Assembly (NCBI GenBank): GCA_035557475.1
Contig: DATMDV010000232.1
Location: 1 to 34,341 of the forward strand
DNA: 34,341 bases
Origin: JALOLG01 sp035557475
Lineage (GTDB): Bacteria; Actinomycetota; Acidimicrobiia; Acidimicrobiales; Ilumatobacteraceae
Direction of reading: 5' to 3'
In this document: piece after piece, positions 13,893 to 22,304 of the stretch
Layout: each line of letters opens with the position of its first letter
Numbering within the stretch: position 1 is the first letter of the stretch
Notes under the pieces: model-generated
Told to the model about the DNA's origin: nothing
Database searches by the model: none
The model's input: the letters and a program-made list of their open reading frames with translations, nothing else
Program-made: the position numbers and the translations under genes

Positions 13893-14875
13893 ACCGTGAC
13901 GATGTCGACGATCTGCTCGCGGCGTGGGCGCTCGATGCCGTCGAGCCCGCTGACCGCGAGGCGGTCGACGCCGTGTTGCTGGTCGACCCTGAGCGAGCGC
14001 GGGTCGCGCGAGCACTGCAGCACACTGTCGCCGCCCTCGGTGACGTGGTCGCCGAGTCGCCACCACCTGAAGCACGGATGAACGTCCTGCGTGCCGCCGC
14101 GGCGCGCGGCCGCGATTCGCTCGATCCGACGCCGGCCCTCCTGCTCTTCGAACGCCAGGTCGCATCGATGACCGAGTTGCTCGTCGGGCTCGAAGACGAC
14201 GAGTGGCAGATGGGCGTTGCTCCGTACGCGTGGACGGTCCACGGGTTGATCGCCCACCTCCTCGCCGTCGAGCGATACATGGCGGGCCTCATCGGGCTCG
14301 ACGCGCCCGCTGTCGAAGGCGTCGAAGATCACCTCGCGATGGGCGCCGACATGATCGCGGCCGAGCTCGCGGGTGGCTTCCGCCGTACGTTCTCGGCGTG
14401 GAAGGCCCAGGCCACCGACACGATCGCGACCATCCGGTCACGTCCCGAGGCACTCGACGACCGTGTCGTGTTCCACGGCTGGCCGGTCTCGGTCGACACG
14501 CTCCTCGTGGTCAGGGCGTTCGAGGTGTGGACCCACGCCGACGACATCAGGCGGGCCACCGCACGTCCGATGCAGACGCCGCCGCCACGCGACCTGCGGG
14601 CGATGTCGATGTTCTCGGTCGGGACCCTCCCGCTTCTGGTTCCCACCGAGCTCGTGAAGGGCCCGGCGCGCATCGTGCTCACCGGTCCAGGCGGCGGGAC
14701 GTTCGATCTCGACGGACCGGGCACTGTACGCACGGTGACCCTGGTGGCCGACATCGTCGACTACTGCCGCACGGCGGCGCGTCGGATCGACATCGAGGAG
14801 CTGCCGAAGATCGTCGAGGGTGATCGCGACCAGGCCCACGCCCTGCTCACCGCGGCCCGCGTGCTCGCGGTGTGA
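13889..14875 (+). CDS. Anti-sigma-like N-terminus fused to a mycothiol-dependent maleylpyruvate isomerase-like domain
   Basis: A 328-residue protein with no membrane segment. Residues 1-75 (start MNRDDVDDLLAAWALDAVEP) look like the helical sigma-binding domain of RskA/anti-sigma proteins. Residues about 85-220 look like the DinB-type four-helix domain of mycothiol-dependent maleylpyruvate isomerase (MDMPI), with the metal triad present: H123 (IAHLLAVE), then E212 and H216 in FEVWTH, four apart as in the family. A smaller C-terminal domain follows. Most anti-sigmas of this type are membrane-bound; here a thiol-linked soluble domain is in the membrane part's place. The ATG at 13889 overlaps the sigma stop (ATGA); an ATG two codons upstream is possible. 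It could sense redox state through mycothiol or metal, but that is inference. Confidence 0.8.
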   Translation: MNRDDVDDLLAAWALDAVEPADREAVDAVLLVDPERARVARALQHTVAALGDVVAESPPPEARMNVLRAAAARGRDSLDPTPALLLFERQVASMTELLVGLEDDEWQMGVAPYAWTVHGLIAHLLAVERYMAGLIGLDAPAVEGVEDHLAMGADMIAAELAGGFRRTFSAWKAQATDTIATIRSRPEALDDRVVFHGWPVSVDTLLVVRAFEVWTHADDIRRATARPMQTPPPRDLRAMSMFSVGTLPLLVPTELVKGPARIVLTGPGGGTFDLDGPGTVRTVTLVADIVDYCRTAARRIDIEELPKIVEGDRDQAHALLTAARVLAV

Positions 14876-14940
14876 TCCGTTCGCCCACGGCCGACGAACT
14901 CTCGCCAAGCAACCGCAACCGCAGAGAGGAGAGCACTTCG

Positions 14941-15342
14941 ATGGCTGACCATGTATCCACCGTCTCGGGCATCTACCAGGCATTCGGCACGGGTGATGTC
15001 GCCTGGATCCTCGACCAACTCGCCGACGATGTGGAATGGGACCACGGCCTTCGCGACACAGGTCTGCCGTGGCTGGTGCCCGGAACCGGCAAGGACCACG
15101 TCCTGCGCTTCTTCCAGGCGCTCGGTTCCGGCGTGGCGTTCGACGTGTTCGTCCCCGGACCGATCTGCGATGGCGGAGACACCGTCATCGCCGCCGTCCG
15201 CGAGGCGGGCACCGTGCTGACGACCGGTCGGCGCATCGAGGAAGACACGTTCGTGCACATCTGGACGTTCCGCGCCGACGGCAAGGTCGCCAGCTTCCGC
15301 CACGTCGGCGACTTCGCCCGCCACGAGCAAGCGGCTCGCTAA
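14941..15342 (+). CDS. SnoaL-like / NTF2-fold small protein
   Basis: A 133-residue protein of the NTF2-like fold, seen in SnoaL-type isomerases and in many small proteins of unknown role. The pattern begins with a helix (VSTVSGIYQAFGTGDVAWIL), followed by ADDVEWDHG, a FFQAL segment, and strands ending in TFVHIWTFRADGKVASF. The ATG at 14941 is preceded by a good ribosome site (GAGAGGAG, nine bases upstream). A GTG at 14872 in the same frame overlaps the end of the anti-sigma gene. It is probably the third gene of the sigma operon. No catalytic residues can be named with confidence. Confidence 0.78.
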   Translation: MADHVSTVSGIYQAFGTGDVAWILDQLADDVEWDHGLRDTGLPWLVPGTGKDHVLRFFQALGSGVAFDVFVPGPICDGGDTVIAAVREAGTVLTTGRRIEEDTFVHIWTFRADGKVASFRHVGDFARHEQAAR

Positions 15343-15361
15343 CCCCAACTCACGAGATCGG

Positions 15362-16603
15362 TCAGGGGACGACGAACGGACCCACGACCAGGCGGGTGCG
15401 GTCGAGCGAGGCTTCGAGTCGTTGTCGGGTCGTCTCGTCGATCTCGGTGCTCGCCAGGTCGGCGGTGACCAGTCGCACGACGAAACCGGCGTTCTTGTCG
15501 ACCCATGTGGGGTACAGCACCGGTGCTGCGACGGCGCGACTGCCGTCGGCGGCGACGGTGAACTCGACGATGGCAACCGCACCGTCCTGAGAGGCAGCTG
15601 GCCACTGGTCGCCGGTCGGCATGTTCGACAGGATGTTCCCGAGACCGAACACCACCCACGTGCCGTTGACCTGCTCGACCGGTTGCAGCACATGCGCGTG
15701 GTGGCCGACGATCAGATCGACCGCGCCGCTGGCCGTCACCTCGTGTGCGACTTGGCGTTGCCAGTCCGAAGGTGCCGTCCGTCCCTCGACGCCCCAATGG
15801 AGACTGACGATCACGATCTCGGCGCCGAGTCGCCGGGCCTCGCCGGCGTCACCGACGATGCGGACGGGGTCGATCAACGCCGAACGCCACTCCTCGCTGG
15901 GTGGCGGCCGGATGCCGTTGTACGAGAACGTGTACGACAGGTGTGTCACCGCGACGCCGGCAACGTCGAACCGCCGCGGTGCGATCTCCTCCGGCGTCCG
16001 CGCCATCCCGGACTGTTCGATGCCGACTGATTCGAGCGTGCCGACCGTGCGGTCGATCCCTGCCGGACCTCGATCCAGCGCGTGGTTGCTGGCGGTCGAG
16101 CAGCGGTCGTAGCCCGCCGCCACCAGCGCGTCGGCGACCTCGGCCGGTACGCCGTAAACCGGGGCGGTCGACAACTCCTCACCCTCCGGTGCGATCGGGG
16201 TCTCGAGGTGGCAGACCGCGAGGTCCACTGGATCGAGGACCGGCCACAGGCGCTCGAGCATCGGCCGGAAGTCGAAGCCGGAGCCGGCGGCGTTGAGGGC
16301 GGCGCGCCGCCACAGCGGGCTGTGGACGAGCGTGTCGCCCGTGAACGCCACCGTGATCCGACGGGGCGGTGGCGTCGTGGTCGTGCTCGAGGAGGTGGAG
16401 CTCGTCGACGTCGAAGGAGGGCTCGACGTCGTCGAGGCGATCGTGGACGACACTGTGGATGACACCGTGGTCGTGGACGCCGTCGTCACGGGCGCCGTGG
16501 ACGACCTCGCCGGCGTCGCCCCCCGCCGAACGGCCGACACCTCGGCGGTCGCGCATGCCGCGGCGACCGACGTGAGCAGCAGTGCGGCGAAGCGGGCTCG
16601 CAT
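15362..16603 (-). CDS. CapA-like metallophosphatase-fold lipoprotein
   Basis: A 413-residue protein with a lipoprotein signal (MRARFAALLLTSVAAAC, lipobox AAAC), a Ser/Thr-rich linker (about residues 35-80) and a PGA_cap/CapA domain. CapA motifs are FTGDTLVHSP, CHLETPIAPEG, NHALDRG, SLHWGVEG and GHHAHVLQP, with histidines and aspartates in the positions of a calcineurin-like metal site. CapA relatives take part in poly-gamma-glutamate capsule synthesis or in cell-surface hydrolysis; no other cap genes are here. The ATG at 16603 is chosen because it begins the signal peptide; 41 codons upstream are shadow. It diverges from the M20 dipeptidase gene. Confidence 0.88.
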   Translation of the reverse strand: MRARFAALLLTSVAAACATAEVSAVRRGATPARSSTAPVTTASTTTVSSTVSSTIASTTSSPPSTSTSSTSSSTTTTPPPRRITVAFTGDTLVHSPLWRRAALNAAGSGFDFRPMLERLWPVLDPVDLAVCHLETPIAPEGEELSTAPVYGVPAEVADALVAAGYDRCSTASNHALDRGPAGIDRTVGTLESVGIEQSGMARTPEEIAPRRFDVAGVAVTHLSYTFSYNGIRPPPSEEWRSALIDPVRIVGDAGEARRLGAEIVIVSLHWGVEGRTAPSDWQRQVAHEVTASGAVDLIVGHHAHVLQPVEQVNGTWVVFGLGNILSNMPTGDQWPAASQDGAVAIVEFTVAADGSRAVAAPVLYPTWVDKNAGFVVRLVTADLASTEIDETTRQRLEASLDRTRLVVGPFVVP

Positions 16604-16642
16604 CTGAACAGGCTCGCACGCGACGGTCGACCAAAGGCTGGA

Positions 16643-16648
16643 TACCGT
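16643..16648 (+). promoter_or_regulatory. -10 element of the M20 dipeptidase gene
   Basis: TACCGT lies six bases before the GTG at 16655, giving a leaderless start. A convincing -35 is not seen. Confidence 0.55.
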
Positions 16649-16654
16649 GGCGGT

Positions 16655-18079
16655 GTGACAGCCGCCATCGAGGTCGCCGTCGACCACGCCAACCGGGTGT
16701 GGGACGACATCATCCCCGTGTTGCACGAGTACGTGGCGATCCCCAACGTCTCGCCGTCATTCGATCCCGACTGGGAAGCCAACGGCCACATGCAGCGGGC
16801 GGTCGATCTGATCGCCGGATGGTGCCGGAGCCGGCCGATCCCCGGCCTCACCCTCGAAGTGCACCAATTGCCGGGTCGCACCCCGCTGATCGTCGTCGAG
16901 GTGCCGGCCACGGGCGGTGGCCCGGTCGACGACACCGTGCTGCTCTACGGACATCTCGACAAACAACCCGAGATGGAAGGTTGGCGCGAGGGCCTCGGGC
17001 CGTGGACTCCGGTGCTCGAGGGCGATCGCCTCTACGGGCGCGGCAGCGCCGACGACGGGTACGCGGCGTTCGCCAGCCTGACCGCGATCGAGGCGATCCA
17101 CGCGGCCGGTGGAGCGACCGCGCGCTGCGTCGTCCTGATCGAGGCCAGTGAGGAGTCCGGGTCGCCCGACCTGCCGGCATACGTCGAAGCCCTCGCCGAT
17201 CGCATCGGTCGACCGAGCCTCGTGGTGTGCCTCGACTCCGGCTGCATCGACTACGACCGGATGTGGGTCACGACCTCGCTGCGTGGCCTCGCCGGTGGGG
17301 TGCTGTCGGTCGACATCGTCACCGAGGGTCTTCATTCGGGCGACGTCTCGGGGATGATCCCGTCGAGCTTCCGGATCAGTCGTTCGCTGCTGTCGCGAAT
17401 CGAGGACGAGGTGACCGGTGACATCCTGTTGCCGGCGCTCGAGGTCGCGATCCCGGCCGACCGTGTGCGTGAGGCGCAGGCCACGGCGGCGGCGGTGGGT
17501 TCGCTCGCCGACCGTTACCCGTTCGTTGACGATGCCGGCCCGACCACCGACGACGCGGTCGAGCAGCTCCTGTCGAGGACGTGGCGACCGGCGCTGAGCG
17601 TCGTCGGCGCCGAAGGTCTCCCGCCCGTCGGTCGGGCGGGCAACGTGTTGCGACCGGGGACCAAGCTCAAGCTCTCGATGCGACTGCCGCCGACATGTGA
17701 ACCGGCTGGTGCCGTCGATGCGATGCGCACCGCGCTCGTCACCGATCCGCCGTACGGCGCGCGGGTCACGTTCACCGGCATGGAGCAGGCTCCCGGGTGG
17801 AACGCGCCCGAGTTCGCGCCGTGGCTCGTCGAAGCCCTCGACGCGGCGTCGACGGCGACGTTCGGCGAGCCCTCGCGCACGTTCGGCGAGGGCGGCACGA
17901 TCCCGTTCATGGGGATGCTCGGTGAGCGCTTCCCAGACGCCCAGTTCGTGATCACTGGCGTGATCGGCCCCGACGGGAACGCCCACGGGCCCAACGAGTA
18001 TCTCCACGTCCCGACGGCGCGACGGATCACGGGCGCGGTGGCGCTGCTGCTCGACGCCCACGCGCGTCGCGAACGATGA
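16655..18079 (+). CDS. M20-family dipeptidase (CNDP/DapE-like)
   Basis: A 474-residue two-zinc peptidase. Zinc ligands are seen in order: H in LYGHLDKQP, D in GRGSADDGY, the glutamates of EASEESGSPD, D in VCLDSGC and H in NAHGPNEYLHV. The dimerisation domain lies between about residues 215 and 375. The best match in pattern is to carnosine-type (CNDP) dipeptidases, which split short peptides in the cytoplasm. The GTG is fixed by the TACCGT element six bases upstream. The upstream neighbour is the divergent CapA gene; the downstream neighbour is a carboxypeptidase lipoprotein, which could feed peptides to it. Confidence 0.9.
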   Translation: MTAAIEVAVDHANRVWDDIIPVLHEYVAIPNVSPSFDPDWEANGHMQRAVDLIAGWCRSRPIPGLTLEVHQLPGRTPLIVVEVPATGGGPVDDTVLLYGHLDKQPEMEGWREGLGPWTPVLEGDRLYGRGSADDGYAAFASLTAIEAIHAAGGATARCVVLIEASEESGSPDLPAYVEALADRIGRPSLVVCLDSGCIDYDRMWVTTSLRGLAGGVLSVDIVTEGLHSGDVSGMIPSSFRISRSLLSRIEDEVTGDILLPALEVAIPADRVREAQATAAAVGSLADRYPFVDDAGPTTDDAVEQLLSRTWRPALSVVGAEGLPPVGRAGNVLRPGTKLKLSMRLPPTCEPAGAVDAMRTALVTDPPYGARVTFTGMEQAPGWNAPEFAPWLVEALDAASTATFGEPSRTFGEGGTIPFMGMLGERFPDAQFVITGVIGPDGNAHGPNEYLHVPTARRITGAVALLLDAHARRER

Positions 18080-18115
18080 CGTCACGATCGCCGGCCGATG
18101 CGCGATCCTGAGAAC

Positions 18116-19009
18116 GTGCGGATCCGGACCTTGGTGGCGGCTGCGACCGTCGCGTTGCTGCTGACGGCGACCAGCTGTGCCGAGAACGAGCCCGAGACCG
18201 CCGTCACCCTCGCGCCGCTGGCGGTCGAACCGGTGGCGGCACCGACGACGATCCCGCCCGGACCCGGACCACCGGACGGACCGACCACGACCACCACGGA
18301 TCCGGGGGTCGTCGAGGGCCTCGACGAGCTCGACGACCTCGATGGTTTCGACGGCATCGAGGCAGGCTCCGAGGTCGTCATCGGACGCTCGGTCGAGGAC
18401 CGACCGATCACGGTGGTGCGTCGTGGCGACGAAGGGGGCACGAGGGTGCTCGTCGTCGGCGTCATCCACGGCGACGAGGACGCCGGCGCCGACATCGTCG
18501 ACGTCCTGCGCCTCGCCGATGTGCCAGACGGTGTCGAGCTGTGGCTCGTGCGTTCGATGAACCCCGACGGCCAAGCCGCTCAGGAGCGTCACAACGCCCA
18601 CGGCGTCGACCTCAACCGCAACTTCTCCCACAACTGGGGTCCGGTCGCCGAACCCGGAAACTGGGAGTACGCGGGGGAGGGGCCGGCCAGCGAGCCCGAG
18701 ACGCAGGCGATGACGGCGCTCGGCGAGGGCGTGCATCCCGACCTCGTGCTGTGGTACCACCAGGATCTGTTCCGCATCAGTCCGGGGTCGGGCCGCGACG
18801 GCGAGATCCGGGCGCGCTACGCCGGGCTCACCGGCCTGCCGCTCGTCGAGGTCACCGGCGGCACCTACACCGGTACCGCGTCGCAATGGTCACGCACGGT
18901 CGTCGACTCCGGCGGTGTCGGGTTCACGATCGAGCTCGGACCGTCGTTGACCCCTGACGAGGTGACCACCCACGCCGAGGCGGTGCTCACCATCGCGTCG
19001 GAGATGTGA
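18116..19009 (+). CDS. M14 zinc carboxypeptidase-like lipoprotein
   Basis: A 297-residue exported protein. The signal peptide ends in a lipobox (TATSC), followed by a proline/threonine linker (about residues 35-65) and an M14 domain. Zinc ligands are H and E of IHGDEDAG, and H of WYHQD; the catalytic glutamate is in FTIELGP. The RSMNPDG and DLNRNFSHNWG segments supply the substrate-binding arginines. Such proteins trim peptides, often peptidoglycan stem peptides, at the cell surface. The GTG at 18116 gives the better signal peptide; an ATG at 18098 would add six residues. It lies 36 bases after the dipeptidase gene. Confidence 0.87.
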   Translation: MRIRTLVAAATVALLLTATSCAENEPETAVTLAPLAVEPVAAPTTIPPGPGPPDGPTTTTTDPGVVEGLDELDDLDGFDGIEAGSEVVIGRSVEDRPITVVRRGDEGGTRVLVVGVIHGDEDAGADIVDVLRLADVPDGVELWLVRSMNPDGQAAQERHNAHGVDLNRNFSHNWGPVAEPGNWEYAGEGPASEPETQAMTALGEGVHPDLVLWYHQDLFRISPGSGRDGEIRARYAGLTGLPLVEVTGGTYTGTASQWSRTVVDSGGVGFTIELGPSLTPDEVTTHAEAVLTIASEM

Positions 19010-19039
19010 CGCGAGCCGGCCTCGTCGCACGGCGCTCGA

Positions 19040-19408
19040 TCAGCGGATGAACCAATCGCCCGACGCGATCGGGGAGAGCTCGAGCCCGGTGCCGTACTCG
19101 TAGGCCCACACGTCGTGCCCATTGCGGGTGCGGATGGCGACCCGTCGATACAGCCCATCGACGGTGTCCTCCTCCTCGTCGAGCACGGCGAGGGCGTGGT
19201 CGAGCGTGTCGGCCACGAGCTCGAACGTCTGGCCGACGATCCGGCCCGTCCCCCCGAACACCGCGGCCGGGTAGTCGAGACCCGTGTCGTACAACTCGCC
19301 GTCGGCCTCGTCGGCGACGCCGTCGCCGACGACGAAGGGCTGCAACAGCGGCCACCGGACGTCACCGGGGCGCAGCGTCCCGTACACGAACACGTGGATG
19401 ATCGACAC
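19040..19408 (-). CDS. Gamma-glutamylcyclotransferase-like protein
   Basis: A 122-residue protein of the GGCT/AIG2-like fold. It opens with HVFVYGTLRPGDVRW, the substrate-binding motif of the family, and has LDEEED with the glutamate expected for catalysis, followed by DGLYRRVAI. The family removes gamma-glutamyl groups as 5-oxoproline or acts on related amides. The GTG at 19408 is chosen because the motif lies directly after it; a long upstream frame is shadow. It runs convergent to the carboxypeptidase gene and divergent from the hydrolase-OsmC gene. Confidence 0.85.
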   Translation of the reverse strand: MSIIHVFVYGTLRPGDVRWPLLQPFVVGDGVADEADGELYDTGLDYPAAVFGGTGRIVGQTFELVADTLDHALAVLDEEEDTVDGLYRRVAIRTRNGHDVWAYEYGTGLELSPIASGDWFIR

Positions 19409-19470
19409 AGCTCCATCATCGTCGCACTCCACCGGGCGATCTGGCCGTGCGGGACGGCGACGACGTGGGC

Positions 19471-19476
19471 GATACT
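19471..19476 (+). promoter_or_regulatory. -10-like element of the hydrolase-OsmC gene
   Basis: GATACT, five of six bases like TATACT, lies seven bases before the GTG at 19484. This fits the leaderless pattern seen elsewhere in the window and is the main support for the start. Confidence 0.45.
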
Positions 19477-19483
19477 GCCTGGC

Positions 19484-20710
19484 GTGTCTGCACGCATCGA
19501 GCGCATCGAGTTCGCCGGGAGCCAGGACGCCGTACTGGCGGCGCGGCTCGACCTTCCCGCAGGGCCACCGCGCGGGTTCGCCGTGTTCGCCCACTGCTTC
19601 ACGTGCAGCAAGGACCTGCGGGCCGCGACCTGCATTGCCACCCAACTGGCCCAGGTGGGCTTCGGCGTCCTGCGCTTCGACTTCACCGGTCTCGGCGCCA
19701 GCGAAGGCGAGTTCTCCAACACCAACTTCAGCTCGAACGTCGACGACCTCGTCGCCGCCGCGGCGTGGCTCCGCGAGCACCATCAGGCGCCGCAGCTGCT
19801 CATCGGCCACTCACTCGGCGGAGCCGCCGTGCTCGCGGTGGCTGCGCAGATCCCCGAAGTCAGTGCAATTGCAACGATCGGCGCGCCGGCGGCGGCATCG
19901 CACGTGACGGGCGTGCTCGCCGACGCGGTCGACGAGATCGACCGCGCCGGCGAGGCGACCGTCGAGCTCGCCGGACGCACGTTCACCGTCCGCCGGCAGT
20001 TCGTCGACGACGTGTGCTCGCAGAAGGTGCTCGAGCAAGTCGGCTCGTACCGGGGTGCGCTCCTCGTCATGCACTCGCCGATCGACAACACGGTGGGAAT
20101 CGAGCACGCGGCTCGGATCTTCGAGGCGGCGCGGCACCCGAAGAGCTTCGTCGTCCTCGACGGCGCCGATCACCTGCTCACCGACCAGCGTGACGCCCTG
20201 TTCGCGGCGAAGGTCATCGGCACGTGGGCCGCCCGATACGTCGACGACACGAGTGGCCTCGCGCCGCCACCCGCCCCCACGGCTCAGGTCGTCGTCGCCG
20301 AGACGACACAAGGGGCGTTCCTCAACCACGTCGTGGTCGGCCACCACCGCTTTCTGGCCGACGAGCCGGAGTCGGTCGGCGGGTTCGACGCCGGACCCTC
20401 GCCGTACGACCTGCTCGCCGCCGCGCTCGGCGCGTGCACGTCGATGACGTTGCGGATGTACGCCACCCGCAAGTCGATCGCGCTCGACCGGGTGACGGTC
20501 GAGGTCACGCACGACAAGGTCCACGCGACGGACGCCGACGGGGCCGGGGTCGACGGGGCGGCGCCCCGACTCGACCGCTTCCACCGTGCCATCCACCTCG
20601 AGGGCGCGCTCGGCGACGATGACCGCACCCGTCTGCTCGAGATCGCCGATCGCTGCCCGGTACACCGCACGCTCGAGCAGTCGTCGTTGATCGAGACGGT
20701 GCTGGTGTGA
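19484..20710 (+). CDS. Alpha/beta hydrolase-OsmC fusion protein
   Basis: A 408-residue protein of two parts. Residues 1 to about 255 form an alpha/beta hydrolase with the nucleophile serine in GHSLGGAA and a late histidine in GADHLL. Residues about 265-408 form an OsmC domain with the two peroxidatic cysteines in ALGACTSMTLRMYA and DRCPVHRT. OsmC domains reduce organic peroxides. The fusion is known in many bacteria and is thought to handle peroxidised ester substrates. It acts in the cytoplasm; no signal peptide is seen. The GTG start places the first strand at residue 5. A much longer upstream frame was rejected. Confidence 0.9.
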   Translation: MSARIERIEFAGSQDAVLAARLDLPAGPPRGFAVFAHCFTCSKDLRAATCIATQLAQVGFGVLRFDFTGLGASEGEFSNTNFSSNVDDLVAAAAWLREHHQAPQLLIGHSLGGAAVLAVAAQIPEVSAIATIGAPAAASHVTGVLADAVDEIDRAGEATVELAGRTFTVRRQFVDDVCSQKVLEQVGSYRGALLVMHSPIDNTVGIEHAARIFEAARHPKSFVVLDGADHLLTDQRDALFAAKVIGTWAARYVDDTSGLAPPPAPTAQVVVAETTQGAFLNHVVVGHHRFLADEPESVGGFDAGPSPYDLLAAALGACTSMTLRMYATRKSIALDRVTVEVTHDKVHATDADGAGVDGAAPRLDRFHRAIHLEGALGDDDRTRLLEIADRCPVHRTLEQSSLIETVLV

Positions 20711-20723
20711 ACGTGCACGAACG

Positions 20724-20740
20724 TCGCCCTCAATGGGCGA
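20724..20740. terminator. Small hairpin between two convergent genes
   Basis: TCGCCC-TCAAT-GGGCGA lies over the stop codon of the YihY gene and just past the end of the hydrolase-OsmC gene. It could serve as a two-way terminator. The stem is only six base pairs. Confidence 0.4.
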
Positions 20741-21623
20741 GGTCCGGGCGATCGAGGTCTGCGGCCAGCCATCCGGTCAGGTTGCGACGCTGCTCACGCC
20801 GGCGTTCCAGCGCCGCGTTGAGCTCGGCGCCGTACAGGCTGATGAGCGCGTGCAGGCTGAACCAGCTCATGAGAGCGAGCATCGAGGCGAACGTCCCGTA
20901 GATCTCGCCGGCGTCGGCGATCATCCGCGACACCACGACGGTACCGACGAGCTGCAGCACGGTGAACAGGACACCAGAGAACACCGCCCCCGGCCACACC
21001 ATCGTCCAGGTGACGGGAGCCGCCGTGAGGAAGCGGAACATCGTCGCCACCACGGCGATGTTGACGACGAGCGCCCCGACGACGATCAGGACTTTGCTGA
21101 TCGCCGCCAGCTCGGATGCGCCGGCGATGCCCGCCAGCACGACCGTCCCAACCTGGGCGAGGCCGATCGCGACGAGTCCGAGCAGCGCCCGCAGCCGCTT
21201 GACGGCGATGTTGGCGCGCTCGTCGATGTCGACTTCCCACACGTCGTCGAACGCGGCTTGGACGCCGATGAACGCCTTCATCGAGGCCCAGAGCGCGGTA
21301 GCGAGGCCGATGACGAGCGCCCACGTGTTGCCTTCGAGGTCGCCTGCGTTCTCTTTGATGGTCGACCCGACGACCGGGATCTGGTTGAGCGCCGAGTCGA
21401 CGATGTCCGTCCGTAGCTGCTCGTCGCCTTCGAGCACGAAGCCGAGGATCGTCGTCGCCGCCAGCAACAGGGGGAACACCGACAGGAATCCCCAGTAGGC
21501 GAGCACGGCGGCATTGCGACCGGTCTGATGGCGCCGGAAGCAGTCGAGCGTCTCGATCGCGACGTCGACGATCCGGCTGCGTCGCCGGATCGCCATCACC
21601 TGTGGACGGGTGGACCACGGCAT
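20730..21623 (-). CDS. YihY/virulence-factor-BrkB family membrane protein
   Basis: A 297-residue membrane protein with about six hydrophobic segments. The family motif region NAAVLAYWGFLSVFPLLL lies at about residues 40-57 and LHALISLYGAELNA near the end. The family (once misnamed RNase BN) has no settled function. The ATG at 21623 shares its A with the stop of the uracil-DNA glycosylase gene (TGATG), so the two are translated together. The C-terminal tail is charged and cytoplasmic. Confidence 0.9.
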   Translation of the reverse strand: MPWSTRPQVMAIRRRSRIVDVAIETLDCFRRHQTGRNAAVLAYWGFLSVFPLLLAATTILGFVLEGDEQLRTDIVDSALNQIPVVGSTIKENAGDLEGNTWALVIGLATALWASMKAFIGVQAAFDDVWEVDIDERANIAVKRLRALLGLVAIGLAQVGTVVLAGIAGASELAAISKVLIVVGALVVNIAVVATMFRFLTAAPVTWTMVWPGAVFSGVLFTVLQLVGTVVVSRMIADAGEIYGTFASMLALMSWFSLHALISLYGAELNAALERRREQRRNLTGWLAADLDRPDLAH

Positions 21624-22279
21624 CACAAGTTCCAGTCGACGGGTGTGACGCCGGCTTCGACGAGGGCCGCGTTGGCACGGCTGAACGGACGGCTCCCGAA
21701 GAAGCCGTTGTGGGCGGACAGCGGCGACGGATGGGGCGACTCGACGATCACGTGGCGGGTGGTGTCGATCAACGGCTTCTTCTTGCGTGCCGACGACCCC
21801 CACAGCACGAACACCACCCGTTCGGGCTTGGCGTCGACGGCGCGGATCACCTGGTCGGTGAACGTCTCCCAGCCCTTGCCCTGGTGTGAAGCCGCCTGGC
21901 CGGCGCGAACCGTGAGCGTGGCGTTGAGCAACAACACGCCCTGGTGGGCCCACGCCTCGAGGTTGCCGTGGCCGGGCGGTTCGATGCCGAGGTCGGCGCG
22001 CAGCTCGGCGTGGATGTTGGCGAGCGAGGGCGGGATGCCGACGCCGTGTTGCACCGAGAAGCACAACCCGTGGGCCTGACGAGGACCGTGGTACGGATCC
22101 TGTCCGAGGATCAGCACACGCGTGTCGGCGTACGGCGTCAGGTGGAGGGCCGCGAAGACCTGGTCGTGCGGCGGGTACACCGTGTGGCAGCGGCGCTCCT
22201 GGGCGACGAACGCCTGCAACTCTTTCCAGTAGATCTCGTCGAACTCGCTGCGCAGGATCGGGTTCCAATCCGTCGTCAC
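21623..22279 (-). CDS. ung: Uracil-DNA glycosylase, family 1
   Basis: A 218-residue enzyme that removes uracil from DNA as the first step of base excision repair. Both signature motifs are present: GQDPYHG with the catalytic aspartate, and HPSPLSAH near the end. The LLLNATLTVR and VFVLWG segments are also typical. Two starts are possible: GTG at 22279 (MTTDWNPIL) and ATG at 22297. The first is preferred because the ATG lies only eight bases from the oppositely directed start of the next gene, leaving no room for a promoter. It is coupled to the YihY gene downstream. Confidence 0.93.
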   Translation of the reverse strand: MTTDWNPILRSEFDEIYWKELQAFVAQERRCHTVYPPHDQVFAALHLTPYADTRVLILGQDPYHGPRQAHGLCFSVQHGVGIPPSLANIHAELRADLGIEPPGHGNLEAWAHQGVLLLNATLTVRAGQAASHQGKGWETFTDQVIRAVDAKPERVVFVLWGSSARKKKPLIDTTRHVIVESPHPSPLSAHNGFFGSRPFSRANAALVEAGVTPVDWNL

Positions 22280-22291
22280 GATCCCGTTGCC

Positions 22292-22297
22292 TAGCAT
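22292..22297 (+). promoter_or_regulatory. -10 element of the D-cysteine desulfhydrase-like gene
   Basis: TAGCAT lies seven bases before the GTG at 22305. The glycosylase gene starts in the other direction 26 bases away, so two promoters are packed face to face in this spot. Confidence 0.55.
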
Positions 22298-22304
22298 GCG
22301 GAGC

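Noticed and set aside
16757..18886. 709-codon reverse ORF over the M20 and M14 genes
   Set aside because: Composition of an antisense shadow; spans two well supported forward genes.
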